Part shown: positions 61,532 through 64,000 of the stretch, piece after piece | Layout: each line of letters begins with the position of its first letter | How positions within the stretch are numbered: position 1 is the stretch's first letter | From: AWTP1-13 sp963840445 | GTDB taxonomy: Bacteria; Pseudomonadota; Alphaproteobacteria; Rhizobiales; Hyphomicrobiaceae | Assembly: GCA_963840445.1 (NCBI GenBank) | Contig: CAWIZC010000032.1 | Coordinates: forward strand, 248,001 to 312,000 | Length of the DNA stretch: 64,000 nucleotides | Direction: 5' to 3' | Notes under the pieces: generated by a model | The model's database searches: none | Seen by the model: only the letters and a program-made list of their open reading frames with translations | Told to the model about the DNA's origin: nothing | Program-made: the position numbers and the translations under genes

Positions 61532-63206
61532 TCAGACCTTGGCGTCCGCAGGCACGGCCGTGGCTGCCTTGGCAGCCTCCGCCGCAGCTGCAGCCGCCGC
61601 CTGCTCGGCGCGCATCTTCTCGATGTCCTCCGCCGTCACCCAGCCTGCCGCAATGCGGGCCGCCATGATCATGTCCTCGGCATCCTTGCGGCTGATCTCG
61701 ATACCCTCGAGCGCACCCTTGTGCCGGACCGGCTCGGCATCCTTCTCCTTCTTGCGCTCGGTCCAGCCGATCAGCTCGTCGGTGGCGCAGTCCGCCAGAT
61801 CGTCCACGGTCTTGATGCCGTGCTCGCCGAAGGCGACCAGCATCACCGTGGTGACGCCAGGGATCTTGGCCAGATCGTCGGATACCCCAAGCTCCTTACG
61901 CTTGGCATCGCGCTCGGCTTCCTGACGCTCCAGATAGTCGCGGGCGCGCGACTGGATCTCCTTGGCGGTGTCCTCGTCGAAGCCCTCGATATGCGCCACC
62001 TCGCCAGCATCGACAAAGGCGACTTCGGCAACCGAACTCGAACCCTTCGGTAGCCAGCAGCTGGGCGATGACCTCGTCGACGTCGAGCGCCTCCATGAAC
62101 AGCTGCGAGCGCTCGGCAAATTCCTTCTGACGCCGCTCGGACTCCTCCTGCTCGGTGAGGATGTCGATATCCCAGCCCGTCAACTGCGAGGCCAGCCTGA
62201 CATTCTGGCCGCGCCTGCCGATGGCGAGCGAAAGCTGGCTCTCGGGCACCACCACCTCGATGCGGTTGGAGTCCTCGTCCAGCACGACCTTGGTGACCTC
62301 GGCCGGTGCCAGGGCGTTGACGATGAAGGTGGCCGCATCCTGGTTCCACTGGATGATGTCGACCTTCTCGCCTTGCAGTTCGCCGACCACGGCCTGCACG
62401 CGCTGGCCACGCATGCCGACGCAGGCACCGACCGGATCGATAGAGGAATCCTTGGAGATCACAGCAATCTTGGCTCTCGATCCAGGATCGCGGGCTACCG
62501 ATTTGATCTGCACGATGCCGTCATAGATCTCCGGCACCTCCTGCGCGAACAGCTTCGACATGAACTCGGGGCGCGCCCGGGACAGGAAGATCTGCGGCCC
62601 GCGCTGCTCACGCCGTACGTCGTAAATGTAGGCGCGGACGCGGTCGCCCAATCGCACATTCTCGCGCGGGATCATCTCGTCGCGGCGAATGATGCCTTCG
62701 GCACGCCCCAGATCGACGATGACGTTGCCATACTCGACACGCTTGACGGTGCCGTTGGCGATCTCGCCGATGCGGTCCTTGTACTCGCCGTGCTGACGCT
62801 CGCGCTCGGCCTCGCGCACCTTCTGCACGATGACCTGCTTGGCGTTCTGCGCCGACACCCGGCCGTAGTCGAGAGGCGGCAGCGTCTCGGCGATCAGGTC
62901 GCCAACCTTGGCCTCCGGACTACGCCGCTTGGCGTCGGCCAGCGTGATCTGCGTGGCGTCATTCTCGACCAGTTCGACGACCTGCAGCACGCGCGCCAGC
63001 TTCGTCTCGCCGGTCTTGGGATCGATCTCGCAGCGAATGTCGTTCTCGCTGCCATAACGCGATTTGGCAGCCTTCTGGATCGCGTCCTCCATCGCCTGGA
63101 TGACGATTTTGCGATCGATCGACTTTTCGCGTGCGACCGCCTCTGCGATCTGCAGCAGCTCCAACCGGTTTGCACTGATACCTGTACCCGTACTTGCCTG
63201 GGCCAT
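61532..63206 (-). CDS. nusA: Transcription termination/antitermination factor NusA, frame broken by one inserted base
   Basis: NusA binds RNA polymerase and modulates pausing, termination and rRNA antitermination. The first frame encodes the N-terminal domain (RLELLQIAEAVAREKSIDRK), S1 (RIGEIANGTVKRVEYGNVIV) and both KH domains (VGACVGMRGQRVQAVVGELQ; LAIGRRGQNVRLASQLTGWD). It leaves frame near 62035. The continuing frame has VAEVAFVDAGEVAHIEGFDE, DTAKEIQSRARDYLERQEAE and the acidic C-terminal helix-hairpin-helix repeats. Deleting one base restores LLATEGFESVAEVAFVDAGE and gives 557 residues. Because NusA is normally essential, this break is best read as a sequence error. Confidence 0.94.
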
Positions 63207-63230
63207 GTCGTGGCGCCCTCCAAATTCCCG

Positions 63231-63824
63231 CTATTCTGCGCCATCCTCGCCGGATGCTTGCGCAGCCATCTCCTTCTTCGAGCGCCGCAGCGCCTCGCGA
63301 ATGAGGTCGTCCGTCAGCACCAGACGCGCCTCCCCGATCATGCCGATCGGCAGCCCGATCACCTGCAGGCCGATCTGGTCGAGTTCGACCTCCAGCCGGA
63401 CCTCGCCGTCCTCTACACCCTCGAGCACCCCGCGAAAGCGCTTGCGACCGGAGATCGCCTCTTTCAGCTCGACCTTGGCCTCGTAGCCGACCCAATCCTC
63501 GAAGTCGGAAGGGCGTACCAGCGGTCTGTCGATGCCGGGAGAGGAGATTTCGAGCGTATAGTGGCCCGAAATCGGGTCGTGCGCATCAAGCACGGGCGAG
63601 AGATTGCGCGAAATCTCTGCACATTCCTGCACTGTGATGGTGCCGTCCGGACGCTCCGCCATGATCTGCACGGTCGTGCCGTCGCGTCCTGAAATCGCCA
63701 CCCGAACCAGCCGAAATCCCATGTCGATGAGCACCGGCTCAGCCAAAGCTGCCACGTCGGCAGCCAATCCGGTCTCGCCAACAAAGCGCGCGTCGGACGC
63801 AGCGCCGCTCACCGTCGTCGTCAT
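63231..63824 (-). CDS. rimP: Ribosome maturation factor RimP
   Basis: RimP assists 30S assembly around S19/S12. The product has about 197 residues: LAEPVLIDMGFRLVRVAISG, TVQECAEISRNLSPVLDAHD, the signature YTLEISSPGIDRPLVRPSDF, then FRGVLEGVEDGEVRLEVELD. ATG 63824 (MTTTVSGAASDARF) is preferred over a start ten codons upstream. It is the first gene of the minus-strand rimP-nusA-ylxR-infB-rbfA-truB-rpsO-pnp block, and nusA begins 24 bp later. Confidence 0.95.
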   Translation of the reverse strand: MTTTVSGAASDARFVGETGLAADVAALAEPVLIDMGFRLVRVAISGRDGTTVQIMAERPDGTITVQECAEISRNLSPVLDAHDPISGHYTLEISSPGIDRPLVRPSDFEDWVGYEAKVELKEAISGRKRFRGVLEGVEDGEVRLEVELDQIGLQVIGLPIGMIGEARLVLTDDLIREALRRSKKEMAAQASGEDGAE

Positions 63825-63870
63825 CCGCCTGGTTCGTATTGAAAGGGCTCGCATCGCCTCAAGCGATCAC

Positions 63871-63905
63871 CCAAAACAAAAAGAGCGGACCCCTAGGGCC
63901 CACTC
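63871..63905 (-). terminator. Terminator hairpin in the rimP leader
   Basis: On the minus strand GAGTGGGCCC (63905-63896) and GGGTCCGCTC (63892-63883) form a 10-bp stem (two G-T pairs) with a 3-base loop, immediately followed by TTTTTGTTTT. This is a textbook intrinsic terminator. It lies 20-50 bp downstream of a good promoter and about 47 bp upstream of rimP. It is therefore either a leader attenuator or the end of a very short upstream transcript. Confidence 0.75.
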
Positions 63906-63934
63906 TCAGAGTTGAGATGATCATGAGCGCATGG

Positions 63935-63963
63935 ATATTATGCACAAAATGCCTGATTGGCAA
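63935..63963 (-). promoter_or_regulatory. Sigma-70-type promoter for the rimP-nusA operon
   Basis: On the minus strand TTGCCA (63963-63958) is followed after exactly 17 bases by TAATAT (63940-63935), both one mismatch from consensus. Transcription would start near 63928, giving a leader of roughly 100 bases before the rimP start, within which the terminator hairpin lies. The rest of 63964-64000 holds no recognisable gene. Confidence 0.65.
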
Positions 63964-64000
63964 GCGGGTTCTGGAACTCTGTTGCTCCCTAACCCCAGAA

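Overview
The window is GC-rich, densely coded bacterial chromosome. Gene content and order point to an alphaproteobacterium of the order Hyphomicrobiales (Rhizobiales). The markers are irr next to fabA-fabB-fabI, divK-pleD followed by a DUF3572 gene, pyrC-plsY-dprA-topA-rnr ending in rpmG, and the block rimP-nusA-ylxR-infB-rbfA-truB-rpsO-pnp. No genus can be assigned from sequence reading alone.

Layout. 1-8.6 kb: end of pyrC, plsY, dprA, topA, rnr, a Nudix hydrolase and ribosomal protein L33. 9.2-11.5 kb: the PleD/DivK cell-cycle response regulators and a DUF3572 protein. 11.5-18.1 kb: a hairpin-rich non-coding block, a small monooxygenase, a bactofilin fused to a cadherin-like domain, ubiE, an orphan LivH-type permease with a lipoprotein-like front end, a TauE-type exporter, a haloacetate-dehalogenase-like hydrolase, an EamA transporter, and several dispersed palindromic repeats. 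18.26-20.1 kb: tRNA-Leu(CAA) followed by an atypical segment with only weak ORFs, which looks like the remains of an integrated element. 20-30 kb: GMC oxidoreductase, Fsr-type MFS exporter, sarcosine-oxidase-like enzyme, a very large SSS-domain hybrid histidine kinase, mscL and a radical SAM protein. 30-34.5 kb: an ArsR/AHSA1 pair with a clear operator, then a GNAT-like protein convergent with a GntR-XRE-unknown operon. 34.9-43.7 kb: two DGPF/YCII proteins with an ECF42-type sigma factor, then a formylglycine-generating enzyme overlapping a Tat-exported sulfatase, a secreted HAD phosphatase and a YfhO-type membrane protein. 43.9-53.6 kb: dodecin, 2-hydroxyacid dehydrogenase, SH3 protein, irr, fabA-fabB-fabI, murI, ald, panE and a zinc alcohol dehydrogenase. 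54-64 kb: the translation/RNA-decay operon on the minus strand, with a promoter and a terminator-like leader in front of rimP.

Cooperation. FabA, FabB and FabI form the unsaturated fatty acid and elongation branch. The sulfatase carries a C-T-A-G-R signature that needs a formylglycine, and the gene directly upstream encodes an enzyme with both catalytic cysteines needed to make it. The DGPF-sigma cluster is a known ECF42-type arrangement. NusA, IF-2, RbfA, TruB, S15 and PNPase form the conserved ribosome/RNA-processing unit.

The strongest general observation is technical. Seven genes (dprA, the dehalogenase, the sarcosine-oxidase-like gene, the hybrid kinase, the sulfatase, truB and nusA) carry eleven frame breaks in total. 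Every one is repaired by deleting a single base, and no break needs an added base. nusA is normally essential, so these look like insertion errors in the sequence rather than real gene decay. I mark the genes as coding and describe each break. No clearly new defence or mobile system was found; the best candidates for new biology are the bactofilin-cadherin fusion, the GntR-XRE-unknown/GNAT locus, the lipoprotein-permease fusion and the rimP leader.
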